The notes under the pieces: generated by a model
What the model was told of the DNA's origin: nothing
Databases searched by the model: none
Seen by the model: only the letters and a program-made list of their open reading frames with translations
Translations under genes and position numbers: made by a program
Origin: Streptomyces sp. ML-6
Lineage (GTDB): Bacteria > Actinomycetota > Actinomycetes > Streptomycetales > Streptomycetaceae
Assembly (NCBI RefSeq): GCF_030116705.1
Contig: NZ_JAOTIK010000001.1
Coordinates: forward strand, 6,352,501-6,416,500
DNA: 64,000 nucleotides
Direction: 5' to 3'
Shown: piece after piece, positions 47,312 through 55,899 of the stretch
How positions within the stretch are numbered: position 1 is the first letter of the stretch
How the letters are laid out: every line of letters begins with the position of its first letter

Positions 47312-48058
47312 TCAGCCGCGCAGGGCGGGGTGCTCGGCGACCACCGTGCACGACCCCGGGGCGATCTCGGTGAACCCGGCGTCGCGCACCACCGGCAGCC
47401 CGCCCGCCGTCAGTTCGCGCCAGCGGTCCCGGTCCGCGGCGGCCACGGAGAGCGGGAAGCCCGCCTCGCGCCACGCCTTGCGGTCCGTCTCCGAGAGCTC
47501 CCACCAGGCGAGCTGTGCGCCGTGCCCGGCCTGCGCCATCGCCTTGCCCGCCGACATGTCCAGCTCCGGGTTCAGCCACAGCACCGGCTCCCCGGGGACG
47601 GGCGCGGGCGGCGGTCCGGGGTCGTCCAGCTCCGTGCCCGACACCTGGAGCTTCGCCAGCTCCTTCGGCCAGCCGTCCAGGGGCACCGGCGGGAAGACCC
47701 GCACCTCGGCGCTCTCGCCGGTCACCGTGATGCCCGGCAGCCCGGACGCCCTGCGCCACTCCGCACCGCGCGCCCGCCGCACCACCTTGCGGATCCGGGC
47801 GTCCTGCCAGTCCCGCATCGCCCGCGCCCACTCGCCCTCGCCGGTCGAACGCTCGTCGGAGAGCATCACGAGCACCGCGCGGGCGGCGGTCCGCAGCGCG
47901 TCGGTACGGGCCGGGGGAGCCGCCTTCTCGATGCGCACGACCAGCGGCAGGACGTACTGCGGGGCCTCGTCGCGGTCCGTCCGCCGCGACCCGAACGGGC
48001 CGTCCGCCGCGGACGGCCGGGAAACGGCCGGGGACTCGGAGATGTCTTCGCTGCTCAC
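47312..48058 (-). CDS. Peptidyl-tRNA hydrolase, Pth2-like
   Basis: A 248-residue protein. The C-terminal 110 residues match the Pth2 fold: LNPELDMSAGKAMAQAGHGAQLAWWEL carries the lysine and histidine expected for the active site and resembles the archaeal KMSxGKxAAQxxHA motif, and TEIAPGSCTVVAEHP is the end strand. Pth2 cleaves peptidyl-tRNA. The N-terminal 120 residues are an extra domain (VARRARGAEWRRASG-type), so the physiological substrate may differ from that of housekeeping Pth. GTG start at 48058. It is divergent from the AIM24 gene. Confidence 0.75.
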   Translation of the reverse strand: MSSEDISESPAVSRPSAADGPFGSRRTDRDEAPQYVLPLVVRIEKAAPPARTDALRTAARAVLVMLSDERSTGEGEWARAMRDWQDARIRKVVRRARGAEWRRASGLPGITVTGESAEVRVFPPVPLDGWPKELAKLQVSGTELDDPGPPPAPVPGEPVLWLNPELDMSAGKAMAQAGHGAQLAWWELSETDRKAWREAGFPLSVAAADRDRWRELTAGGLPVVRDAGFTEIAPGSCTVVAEHPALRG

Positions 48059-48129
48059 CCGCCCAGTCTGCCAGCCGCCGGGGCCGCGTTTCTTGGCAGA
48101 ACGGGATACTCCGGGTGAGGATGCACCCC

Positions 48130-48807
48130 ATGAAGAGCGATCTCTTTTCCAGCGAGCACCTGGCGCAGCAGGCGACGGTCCCCGGAATGACCCTGCAGAA
48201 CGCCAAATCCATCAAGTACGCCGTCAACGGCGAGATGCACGCCCGGCAGGGAGCGATGATCGCCTTCCGCGGCGAGCTGCAGTTCGAGCGCAAGGGCCAG
48301 GGCATAGGAGGCATGCTGAAGCGCGCCGTCACCGGCGAGGGGCTGCCGCTGATGGCGGTCCGCGGCCAGGGCGAGGCGTGGTTCGCGCACGAGGCCGCCA
48401 ACTGCTTCATCGTGGAGCTGGAGCACGGCGACGTCCTCACGATCAACGGCCGCAACGTGCTCTGCTTCGACCCCACGATCTCCTACGAGATAAAGACCGT
48501 GAAGGGCGCCGGGATGACCGGCGGCGGCCTCTTCAACAGCGTCTTCACCGGCTACGGCAAGCTCGGCCTGATGTGTGAGGGCCACCCCATCGTGATCCCC
48601 GTGACGCCGCATCAGCCGGTGTTCGTCGACACGGACGCGGTGGTCGGCTGGAGCGCCAACCTGACCACCTCGCTGAACCGGTCGCAGAGCTTCGGCTCGA
48701 TGATCCGCGGCGGTTCCGGCGAGGCCGTCCAGCTGCGGCTGGACGGCGAGGGATTCGTGATCGTGCGGCCCAGCGAGGCCAAGCCCGAGAAGGCGACGGC
48801 CAACTGA
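48130..48807 (+). CDS. AIM24/TIGR00266-family protein
   Basis: A 225-residue beta-rich protein with the repeated triple-barrel pattern of AIM24: MTLQNAKSIKYAVNGEMHARQGAMIAF near the start, GLPLMAVRGQGEAWFAHEA in the middle and GHPIVIPVTPHQPVFVDTDAVVGWS late. The molecular role is unknown, though such proteins are often membrane-associated in bacteria. The ATG at 48130 is chosen because GTGAGG lies nine bases upstream; earlier ATG and GTG codons abut it. Its stop overlaps the proposed CTG start of the ABC ATPase gene. Confidence 0.88.
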   Translation: MKSDLFSSEHLAQQATVPGMTLQNAKSIKYAVNGEMHARQGAMIAFRGELQFERKGQGIGGMLKRAVTGEGLPLMAVRGQGEAWFAHEAANCFIVELEHGDVLTINGRNVLCFDPTISYEIKTVKGAGMTGGGLFNSVFTGYGKLGLMCEGHPIVIPVTPHQPVFVDTDAVVGWSANLTTSLNRSQSFGSMIRGGSGEAVQLRLDGEGFVIVRPSEAKPEKATAN

Positions 48808-49760
48808 GGCTGAACGCGGTCGGTCGTCGCTACGGCCTTCGCGGTTCCTGGGTACTGCGCGGGATCGAACTCGATCTGCCACCACACACCCTGATCCGGA
48901 TCGAGGGGGCCAACGGCACCGGCAAGTCGACCCTGTTACGGCTGGTCGCCGGGATCGACACCCCGACGGAGGGCCGGATCACCGGCCGCCGGCCCCGTAC
49001 GGCATACGTGCCCGAGCGCTTCTCGGTGGCGCTGCCGTTCACCGCGGCCGGATACCTCGTCCACCTCGGCCGCGTCCACGGCCTGCGGTCGGCCGAGGCC
49101 GCGGACCGGGCAGGGGCGTGGCTCGACCGCTTCGGGGCCGCCGGCCACGCCCGTACCCCGCTTCCGGAACTCTCCAAGGGCACCAGTCAGAAGATTGCCG
49201 TCGCCCAGGCGTTCCTGGCCGATCCGGAGCTGCTGGTCCTGGACGAGGCGTGGACCGGACTGGACGCGGCGGCCCGCGAGGAGCTGGACCGGGCCGTGGC
49301 CGAGCGGGTCGCGGCGGGTGCCACCGTTGTCCACGTCGACCACGACCCGCTCAGGCTCGCCGGATCGGTCGACGCCGGCTACCGGGTGGAGGGGCGGGGC
49401 CTCTTCCCCGTACCCGTGGCGGGAGCGGCGCGGACGGGGCCACGGGTACGGATCGAGGCCTCGGGCCCGGCGGGGGCCGCACTGCCCGCCGGGCTGCCGG
49501 GCGCACCGGAACAGGACCCCCTGGCCGACGGCGTACGGCTCACCGTCGCGGCGGCCCACTCCGACGCGCTGCTGCGTGCCCTGCTCACGGCCCGCCCGCC
49601 CTGGCACATCCGCCGGGTGGCCACCGCCCCCACCCCCGCCGGGCCCGACGACACAGCCCCCGGCCCGGACACCTCCGGCACCGCCCCGGCGCCCGGCATT
49701 GCACCGGCCTCCGGCACCGGACCGCGCACCCGGGACCGTTCGACCTCCGAGGCATCATGA
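48804..49760 (+). CDS. ABC transporter ATP-binding protein with probable CTG start
   Basis: A 318-residue ATPase. Walker A EGANGTGKST lies near residue 37, the signature LSKGTSQK near 125, Walker B LLVLDEAWTGLD near 148 and the H-loop in VVHVDHD. The first ATG/GTG/TTG in frame (49008) lies after Walker A, so it cannot be the true start. The frame is open back into the AIM24 gene, with CTG at 48804 overlapping that gene's stop (CTGA) and GAGAAGG ten bases before it. A CTG initiation codon is therefore the best explanation. The last 90 residues are a Pro/Thr/Ala-rich tail. It couples to the permease gene by an ATGA overlap. Confidence 0.8.
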   Translation: MRLNAVGRRYGLRGSWVLRGIELDLPPHTLIRIEGANGTGKSTLLRLVAGIDTPTEGRITGRRPRTAYVPERFSVALPFTAAGYLVHLGRVHGLRSAEAADRAGAWLDRFGAAGHARTPLPELSKGTSQKIAVAQAFLADPELLVLDEAWTGLDAAAREELDRAVAERVAAGATVVHVDHDPLRLAGSVDAGYRVEGRGLFPVPVAGAARTGPRVRIEASGPAGAALPAGLPGAPEQDPLADGVRLTVAAAHSDALLRALLTARPPWHIRRVATAPTPAGPDDTAPGPDTSGTAPAPGIAPASGTGPRTRDRSTSEAS

Positions 49761-50425
49761 CCGCGCTCCTGCGCTACCAGACCGCGCTGCTGGTCCGTTC
49801 CCAGCACTGGCTCGCCCCCGTGCTGCTGTACGCGGCCTTCCTCGCCGTCGGCGTGCAGTGGGGGCAGCCCGTCCTGGACTCGCTCGGCTACGCCGCCGCC
49901 GGGCTCCTGCCCGTCACCGCCTGGCTCGTGCGGCTCTGCGTCAACCAGGAACCGCCCGCCGCCCGGACCGTCACCGCCGCCGCGGCCGGACCGGCGCGGG
50001 CCCATCTGGCGGCGCTGCTCGCCGCGCTCGGCTGCGCCGGACTGCTCGGCACGGCCGGCACCGTGATCGTGCTGGTGATCAGCAGGCCGACCGGTGCCGA
50101 CCACGCCGTCCGGGTGCCGCTGCTGCCCGCCGGGATCGCCGGACTGCTCGCCGCCGCCTGCTGCGTACTGCTGGGCGCGGCCGTCGGCGCGCTGTGCACC
50201 CGGCCGCTGCTGCACCGGCGCGGCTGGTCCCTCGCCGCCACCGTCTCGGCCGTGCTGCCGGCCCTGGTGGTCGACGGCTCGCCCGCGAACTCCGCAGTGG
50301 CGGGCCTGGTCACCGGCTCGCGGACGGGCACGGTGCAGATGCCGGTCCTGGCGGTCGTCCTCGCCCTCGCCCTCGCCGCCGCGACGGCGGCGCTCACGTG
50401 CCGGCTCGTCCCGCTGCGCGGCTGA
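49757..50425 (+). CDS. ABC transporter permease
   Basis: A 222-residue membrane protein with about six hydrophobic segments, for example HWLAPVLLYAAFLAVGVQW and AGIAGLLAAACCVLLGAAVGALC. It lacks the EAA loop of importers, as expected for an ABC-2-type exporter or a small permease. The ATG overlaps the ATPase stop (ATGA), so the two form a transporter. Substrate unknown. The neighbours give no clue beyond the small zinc-ribbon gene that follows. Confidence 0.82.
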   Translation: MTALLRYQTALLVRSQHWLAPVLLYAAFLAVGVQWGQPVLDSLGYAAAGLLPVTAWLVRLCVNQEPPAARTVTAAAAGPARAHLAALLAALGCAGLLGTAGTVIVLVISRPTGADHAVRVPLLPAGIAGLLAAACCVLLGAAVGALCTRPLLHRRGWSLAATVSAVLPALVVDGSPANSAVAGLVTGSRTGTVQMPVLAVVLALALAAATAALTCRLVPLRG

Positions 50426-50439
50426 GTAGGCTCGTACGC

Positions 50440-50664
50440 ATGGACGAGCGTGTGGAAGAGGGCGTCGGCGGGATTCCGGACGGGGCGTATTGCGGTGCGC
50501 CGCCCACGCCTCCCGTGTCCGACGGTACGGAGCCCGCCGGACCCCCGTACGCCGCGTGCGTGCTCTGCCGGAAGCCGACCGAGTACCCGGAGTCCGTCAA
50601 GGGCATCACGCTCTGCCCGGTCTGCGAGTGGCAGGAGGCCCAGCGCACGGCGTGCTCGGGCTGA
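50440..50664 (+). CDS. Small zinc-ribbon protein
   Basis: A 74-residue acidic protein. The N-terminal 35 residues are Gly/Pro-rich. The C-terminal half has two CxxC knuckles (CVLCRKPTEYPESVKGITLCPVCEW) spaced like a zinc ribbon. It starts 14 bases after the permease stop and may be in the same operon. Function unknown; nucleic-acid or protein binding is possible. Confidence 0.8.
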   Translation: MDERVEEGVGGIPDGAYCGAPPTPPVSDGTEPAGPPYAACVLCRKPTEYPESVKGITLCPVCEWQEAQRTACSG

Positions 50665-50710
50665 GCCTCCGTCGGAAGGGGCGGGCCGGGCCGTCAGAAG
50701 GGCCGGGCCG

Positions 50711-51625
50711 TCAGGAGGGCCGGGCCCGCATCAGGTCGGAGACCTTGACGAAGCGGTAGCCGCGCTCGCGGAGTTCGGGGATCACCCGGCGCACCGCCTC
50801 GGCCGTGACCGGCGCCGCGCTGCGGGTGCAGTGCATGACGACCAGCGACCCCGGCTCCACCCCGGCCAGCACCTGCTCGGCCACCGCGTCCGCGTCCGTC
50901 GCGAAGGCGTCGCCGCTGACCACGTCCCACTGCACCGCCGTCACCCCCGCGGGGGCGAGGGCGCGCAGCGACACGTCGTCGTGGCAGCCGCCGGGGAAGC
51001 GGAAGTACGGCACCGTGTTGCGCACCCCGGCCCGCCGGAACGCGGCGAAGGCCCGCTCCACGTCGGCGCGCATGTCGTCCTCCGCCACGGTCGGCAGCCC
51101 GTAGCAGGGGGACGCGAAGGCGTAGTGACTGTACGAGTGGTTGGCGACCTCGAACAGCGGATCGGTGCCGATCGACCTGGCCTGCTCCGGGTACTGGTCG
51201 GCCCATCGCCCCGTCATGAACACGGTCGAGGGCACCTTCAGCCTGCGCAGCAGCGCGATCAGCCCGGGATTGTCGAAGTGCTCGCCCGCCTCCGCGCGGG
51301 GGCCCTCGTCGGCCGTCATGTCGGCGTCGAAGGTGAGGGCCACCACCTTGTCCGCAGTCCTCGGGCCCCGTTCGAAGACCGGCATCGGACCGGCCGGCCC
51401 CGGGGCCGGGACGGGCGGCTTCGGCGGGGCCGGGGTCGGGGCCGCCTTCACGGGCGGGGACGGTGACGGCGTGACCGGGAGAGAGGCGCGCTGCGGGGCA
51501 TGGGCTCCGGCCTCCGCCGCACCGCTTCCCGGCGCGGCACCGTTCATTCCACAACCGGTCAGAACAGTGCCCAGTACGGCCCCCAGAACCGCCGTCACCG
51601 TAAGTCTTCGTGCAGAGTTGGTCAC
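50711..51625 (-). CDS. Polysaccharide deacetylase (NodB-like) lipoprotein
   Basis: A secreted enzyme of about 304 residues. The signal peptide ends in lipobox VLTGC near residues 22-26, followed by a Pro/Ala linker (KAAPTPAPPKPPVPAPGPAG). NodB motifs are TFDADMTADEG (a variant of TFDDG with the metal Asp), NHSYSH, RFPGGCHD, WDVVSGD and VVMHCT. It should remove N- or O-acetyl groups from cell-wall or extracellular polysaccharide. The GTG at 51625 gives a compact signal peptide; a GTG seven codons upstream is also possible and neither has a strong ribosome-binding site. Confidence 0.88.
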   Translation of the reverse strand: MTNSARRLTVTAVLGAVLGTVLTGCGMNGAAPGSGAAEAGAHAPQRASLPVTPSPSPPVKAAPTPAPPKPPVPAPGPAGPMPVFERGPRTADKVVALTFDADMTADEGPRAEAGEHFDNPGLIALLRRLKVPSTVFMTGRWADQYPEQARSIGTDPLFEVANHSYSHYAFASPCYGLPTVAEDDMRADVERAFAAFRRAGVRNTVPYFRFPGGCHDDVSLRALAPAGVTAVQWDVVSGDAFATDADAVAEQVLAGVEPGSLVVMHCTRSAAPVTAEAVRRVIPELRERGYRFVKVSDLMRARPS

Positions 51626-51781
51626 TCGCGGAACGTAGACGATCACCCGGGGCGTGATCGCGGACGGCGCTCCGGCCGGGGGCGGACGGACGTACCGCTA
51701 CCCCCGACCGGCCCAGTGCCTGCCGGGCCGCGCTCCGGGCGGGCCCGGCGGCCCGCCCGGTCCGTCAGTCCGCGGGGCCCC

Positions 51782-53182
51782 TCAGCGCCAGGGCCCCGTC
51801 ACCGCGAACGTCGTCCCCGGCGTGTAGCAGTTCACGAACATCGTCCCGCCGTCCGGGGAGAACGTGACCCCGGCGAACTCGCCCCACTCGGGCTCCTCCG
51901 GCGTCCCGATGTTCTGCCGGCCCCGCGCCATGGCGTACACCTCGCCGCGCCGGGTCAGTCCGAACACGTGCTGGGCGCCGTCGCCGTCCTCGCACACCAT
52001 CAGACCGCCGTCGGCGGCGAGACAGATGTTGTCGGGGGACTCGCCGGGCAGCTGGACGTCCTTGCCGGGGCCGAAGACGATCACCAGCGTGAGGCGGCGC
52101 CGCTTCGGCTCGTACCGCCACACCTGGCCGTGGTGGTCGGCGGCCGCCCCCTCCGCGCTGCGCGCGAAACTGGAGACGAAGTAGACCGAGGACCCGCCCC
52201 AGTAGCAGCCCTCCAGCTTCTGCGCGTGCGTGATGCCCTTCGGGCCGAAGTCCTGGAACCGGATCGGCGTTTCGGCCGCCAGCGGGTCCGGTACGGGCAC
52301 CCACTCCACGCCCTCGAAGCGCGCGCCGGTCTCCTGGATCGCCGAGAGGTCGGGGACGCCCGGCACGCGCATGGCCTCCAGCCGGCCGCCTGCCCGCAGC
52401 GAGCCGGTACCGCCGAGCGGCCTTTCCGGCAGGAAGCGGTAGAAGAGCCCGAACGGCTTCTCGAACGCGTCCTCGGTCTCGTAGACGATCCCGTTCCTCG
52501 GATCGATCGCGATGGCCTCGTGCTGGAAGCGGCCCATCGCGGTGAGCGGCACGGCCCCGGTGCGGCGCGGGTCGGCGCCGTCCACCTCGAAGATGAAGCC
52601 GTGGTCCTTGGTGTAGCCGTTGGTGCCGGCCTTGTCCTCGGTCTCCTCGCAGGTCAGCCAGGTGTTCCAGGGGGTGCGGCCACCCGCGCAGTTCACCGCG
52701 GTACCGGCGATGGCGACACGCTCGCCGAGGACGTTGTTGCGGCCGTCCAGTTCCAGGGCGGTACAGCCGCCCTTGCCCGTCGGGTCGTAGGTGAGGCCCT
52801 CGACGACCGGCACCGGGATTCTCCCCGTGGCCCGGTTCTCGTGGTTGCGCACCAGGTGGACGCGGCCGCGGCGGCCCGCGAAGGCGGCCATGCCGTCGTG
52901 GTTGCTGGGCACCCGGCCCTCGCCGGAACGGAGCTGCTCGCCCTCCCGGGACAGGACCCGGTAGCGGAAGCCCCTCGGCAGGTCGAGCAGGCCGTCGGGG
53001 TCGGGCACGAGCGGGCCGTAGCCGCTGTGTCCCCGGGCGGCGGCGGTGCCCGCGAAGAGTTCGGAGAAGGCCCCCGTGAAGGCGATGGAGGCGACGGCCG
53101 CGCCGCTGCCGGCCAGGACCTGGCGACGGGTGGCGGTCGGACGCGACGTCTCGTCGGTCGGACGTGAGGTTTCTGATGACAT
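51782..53182 (-). CDS. PhoX-family phosphatase/DUF839 protein, Tat-exported
   Basis: A 466-residue exported protein. The leader has a twin-arginine motif (TATRRQVLAGSGAAVASIAF). The mature chain is a PhoX-like propeller: RVPSNHDGMAAFAG, HLVRNHENR, the cysteine segment TWLTCEETED, GRFQHEAIAIDP, VYETEDAFEKPFGLFYRFLP and GVTFSPDGGTMFVNCYTPGTTFAVTGPW. PhoX enzymes are calcium/iron alkaline phosphatases active outside the cell. The ATG at 53182 has GGGAG seven bases upstream. No Pho-box could be identified with confidence in the 189-base upstream gap. Confidence 0.9.
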   Translation of the reverse strand: MSSETSRPTDETSRPTATRRQVLAGSGAAVASIAFTGAFSELFAGTAAARGHSGYGPLVPDPDGLLDLPRGFRYRVLSREGEQLRSGEGRVPSNHDGMAAFAGRRGRVHLVRNHENRATGRIPVPVVEGLTYDPTGKGGCTALELDGRNNVLGERVAIAGTAVNCAGGRTPWNTWLTCEETEDKAGTNGYTKDHGFIFEVDGADPRRTGAVPLTAMGRFQHEAIAIDPRNGIVYETEDAFEKPFGLFYRFLPERPLGGTGSLRAGGRLEAMRVPGVPDLSAIQETGARFEGVEWVPVPDPLAAETPIRFQDFGPKGITHAQKLEGCYWGGSSVYFVSSFARSAEGAAADHHGQVWRYEPKRRRLTLVIVFGPGKDVQLPGESPDNICLAADGGLMVCEDGDGAQHVFGLTRRGEVYAMARGRQNIGTPEEPEWGEFAGVTFSPDGGTMFVNCYTPGTTFAVTGPWR

Positions 53183-53329
53183 GAGGCAACTCCCTGCTGG
53201 CGGACAGGAGAAGTGACCCGCATGTGTGTACCACGCGCATCGCCGCGCGGGAACCATGCGGGCCACTGAGCCCCGTGCGTGTCCCGTGGCCTCTCGGGCC
53301 GGGAGCGGCCCCTGTGCATCAGATGCACA

Positions 53330-53375
53330 TCAGAGGATCTGCCTCGGAGGACGTGCCTCGGAAGACGTGCCTCAG
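53330..53375. repeat. 14-bp tandem repeat beside the OsmC gene end
   Basis: Three adjacent copies of a unit like GACGTGCCTCGGAA (first copy GATCTG...) span the downstream side of the OsmC-like gene. The last copy includes its stop codon. Confidence 0.6.
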
Positions 53376-53797
53376 ACCAGCGAGGCGGAGAGGGTGATCG
53401 TCGTCCCGGTCAGTGCCTGGCTGACCGGGCAGTTCGTCTTGGCGTTCTCGGCGGCGGCGACGAAGCCCGCCTCGTCGAGCCCGGGGACCGTGCCCTGGAC
53501 GGTGAGGTGGATGCCGGTGATGCCGGTGCCGGGCTGGAAGGTGACGTCGGCCGTGGTGGTCAGCTGGGTCGACGGGGTGCCCGCCGAGGCCAGACCGTGC
53601 GCCAGCGCCATCGAGAAGCAGCTGGAGTGGGCCGCCGCGATGAGCTCCTCGGGAGAGGTCTTGCCGTTCGCCTTCTCGGCGCGCGACGGCCAGGAGACGT
53701 CGAAATCGCCGATGCCGGAGGAGTCGAAGGTGACGACCCCCTTGCCCTCGATCAGGTTGCCGTCCCAGACCGTGTGCGCCTGACGCGTGGTTGCCAT
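53372..53797 (-). CDS. OsmC/Ohr-family peroxiredoxin-like protein
   Basis: A 141-residue protein of the OsmC branch (osmotically inducible hydroperoxide peroxidase). The two redox cysteines are in AAAHSSCFSMALAHGL near residue 60 and in KTNCPVSQALTG near 125. It reduces organic hydroperoxides using a dithiol. The start MATTRQAHTVWDGNLIEGKG is typical. A 14-bp tandem repeat abuts the 3' end. It lies 82 bases downstream of zapE on the same strand. Confidence 0.93.
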   Translation of the reverse strand: MATTRQAHTVWDGNLIEGKGVVTFDSSGIGDFDVSWPSRAEKANGKTSPEELIAAAHSSCFSMALAHGLASAGTPSTQLTTTADVTFQPGTGITGIHLTVQGTVPGLDEAGFVAAAENAKTNCPVSQALTGTTITLSASLV

Positions 53798-53879
53798 GCC
53801 GAATCCCTTCGAGCGGTGTGCGCGGTTGATACGGGAGAACCGGGGCGCACTCGAACGCCCCGGGTGGTACGCCCCGAAC

Positions 53880-54971
53880 CTACTTCGCCACCAGTCCCTT
53901 CGCGTCGCGCGCCAGCGCGGTCAGCCGTGAGATCGCCCGGAAGTACTTCTTCCGGTACCCGCCGTTCAGCATCTCCTCACTGAACAGCCGGTCGAACGGC
54001 AGCCCCGAGGCGAGCACCGGGACCTCCCGGTCGTACAGCCGGTCCGCGAGGACGACGAGCCGCAGCGCGGTCGACTGGTCGGGCACCGGCCGGACCTCGG
54101 TGAGGCAGACCGCCCGCAGGCCGTCCGTCAGCGCGCCGTAACGGCTCGGATGGACGCGGGCCAGATGGTCGAGCAGCGAGGAGAAGTCGTCCAGGCTGGC
54201 CCCCTCGGTGGCGTACGCGGCCCGGGTGACCTGCTCGTCGGAGTACGGGGGAGGCGCCTCGGGCAGCCCCCGGTGGCGGTAGTCCTCGCCGTCGATCCGC
54301 AGTGGGCGGAAGTGCGAGGACAGCCCCTGGATCTCCCGCAGGAAGTCGGCGGCGGCGAACCGGCCCTCGCCGAGCTTGCCGGGCAGCGTGTTGGAGGTGG
54401 CGGCGAGCGCGACCCCCGCCTCCACCAGCCTGCTGAGCAGCGACGACACCAGCACGGTGTCGCCCGGGTCGTCCAGTTCGAACTCGTCGATGCACAGGAG
54501 CCGGTGCCCGCTCAGCGTCTTCACGGTCTGCTGGAAGCCCAGCGCGCCCACCAGGTTCGTCAGCTCGACGAAGGTGCCGAACGCCTTCAGCGAGGGCTCG
54601 GCGGGCGTGGCGTGCCAGAGGGAAGCCAGCAGGTGGGTCTTGCCGACCCCGTAACCGCCGTCCAGGTAGACCCCCAGCGGGGCCGAGGGCGCCGACGGCT
54701 TCCTTCCGAACCACTTGCGCCTGCCCGAACCGCTGGCGTGCGCCCCGCCGAGCCCGGCCGCGAAGTCGCCCAGGACCTTGACCGCCTCCATCTGGCTGCG
54801 CTGATGGGGGTCCGGCACATAGGTATCGAAGCGTACGGAGTCGAAGCGCGGCGGCGGCACCATCTCGGCGACCAGCCGCTCGGCCGGTACGTGGGGCTCG
54901 CGTGCGCACAGGGACAGGGGAGCCGTTTCGGCTATGGGGCTCTGCCCCGAGGGGGCTGTGGAGGACGACAC
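53880..54971 (-). CDS. zapE: AFG1-like ATPase, ZapE
   Basis: A 363-residue AAA+-like ATPase. Walker A is GGYGVGKTHLL near residue 106, Walker B LLCIDEFELDDPGD near 155, and sensor region ATSNTLPGKL near 193. ZapE/AFG1 proteins modulate division-ring constriction in E. coli and help protein quality control in mitochondria; the role in Streptomyces is not established. The GTG at 54971 follows GGAGAG. Only 37 bases separate this start from that of the divergent reductase gene. Confidence 0.9.
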   Translation of the reverse strand: MSSSTAPSGQSPIAETAPLSLCAREPHVPAERLVAEMVPPPRFDSVRFDTYVPDPHQRSQMEAVKVLGDFAAGLGGAHASGSGRRKWFGRKPSAPSAPLGVYLDGGYGVGKTHLLASLWHATPAEPSLKAFGTFVELTNLVGALGFQQTVKTLSGHRLLCIDEFELDDPGDTVLVSSLLSRLVEAGVALAATSNTLPGKLGEGRFAAADFLREIQGLSSHFRPLRIDGEDYRHRGLPEAPPPYSDEQVTRAAYATEGASLDDFSSLLDHLARVHPSRYGALTDGLRAVCLTEVRPVPDQSTALRLVVLADRLYDREVPVLASGLPFDRLFSEEMLNGGYRKKYFRAISRLTALARDAKGLVAK

Positions 54972-55008
54972 AACTCTCCACCTTAAGCGCCGTGCCAGAC
55001 TGCAGGAC

Positions 55009-55773
55009 ATGCGACGCCTCTTCCCTGTGACCGACCTGACACCGGCCGACGACGAGGGGGAGTGGTCCCTGGACGCCCTGGCCGACGCCTACGCCTACCC
55101 CGAACAGGACGGCCCCTGGCTCCGCGCCAACATGGTCTCGACCCTCGACGGGGCCGCCCAGCACGACGGCCGTTCGCAGCCGATCTCCTGCGAGAACGAC
55201 ATGCGGATCTTCGGCACCCTGCGCGCACTGGCCGATGTGATCGTGGTGGGGGCGGAGACGGTGCGGATGGAGGGCTACCGGCCCGCCCGGGCGCGTGAGG
55301 CGTTCGCCGCCCGCCGGGCCGCGGCCGGGCAGGCGCCCGCACCGGCGATCGCCGTGGTGAGCGGCAGCCTGGATCTCGACTTCTCGCTCCCGCTGTTCAC
55401 CGCACCGCTCGTGCCGACCCTCGTGCTGACCGGCGCCGGGGCCCCGCCCGGCCGGATCACGGAGGCGTGCGCGGTCGGCGCCCAGGTGGTGATCGCGGGG
55501 GAGGGGTCCCGGGTGGACCCGCCCAGGGCCGTGCGGGAACTGGCGGCCCGCGGGTTCCGGCGACTGCTGACCGAGGGCGGTCCGAGGCTGCTGGGCCAGT
55601 TCGTGGCGGCCGGGGTGCTGGACGAGATCTGCCTGACCCTCTCGCCGATGCTGACCGCCGGGGACGCCCAGCGGATCGCCGGGGGCCCCTCGGTGGCCGT
55701 GCCGGAACGATTCGTCCTGGCTTCCCTGCTGGAGGAGGCAGGGTTTCTCTTCACTCGGTACCGTCAGGGCTGA
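55009..55773 (+). CDS. Pyrimidine/RibD-C-like reductase family protein
   Basis: A 254-residue protein of the RibD C-terminal (DHFR-like) fold. The N-terminal WLRANMVSTLDGAAQHDGRS is the substrate/NADPH region, VIVVGAETVRMEGYRPAR the nucleotide-contact segment, and RRLLTEGGPRLLGQFVAAGVLDE the conserved helix before the C-terminal strand. Such enzymes reduce the ribosyl group of riboflavin precursors or related pyrimidines. It stands alone here, not in a rib operon. The ATG at 55009 is 37 bases from the divergent zapE start. Confidence 0.88.
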   Translation: MRRLFPVTDLTPADDEGEWSLDALADAYAYPEQDGPWLRANMVSTLDGAAQHDGRSQPISCENDMRIFGTLRALADVIVVGAETVRMEGYRPARAREAFAARRAAAGQAPAPAIAVVSGSLDLDFSLPLFTAPLVPTLVLTGAGAPPGRITEACAVGAQVVIAGEGSRVDPPRAVRELAARGFRRLLTEGGPRLLGQFVAAGVLDEICLTLSPMLTAGDAQRIAGGPSVAVPERFVLASLLEEAGFLFTRYRQG

Positions 55774-55830
55774 AAAGAGCGGAATTCCCCGTTCCGGTTA
55801 GCTTCGGGTGGGCACAATGACTCTCGCAGA

Positions 55831-55848
55831 CCCCGTGCGAGCACGGGG
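55831..55848 (+). promoter_or_regulatory. Small hairpin in the leader of the gene at 55900
   Basis: CCCCGTG (55831-55837) and CACGGGG (55842-55848) pair around CGAG, 51 bases before the start. It could terminate read-through from the reductase gene or lie in a structured leader. Confidence 0.4.
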
Positions 55849-55899
55849 AAGGATGGTTTCAGCAGAGACCGGTGAGGTTACTGAAGCAGAAGGGCACCT

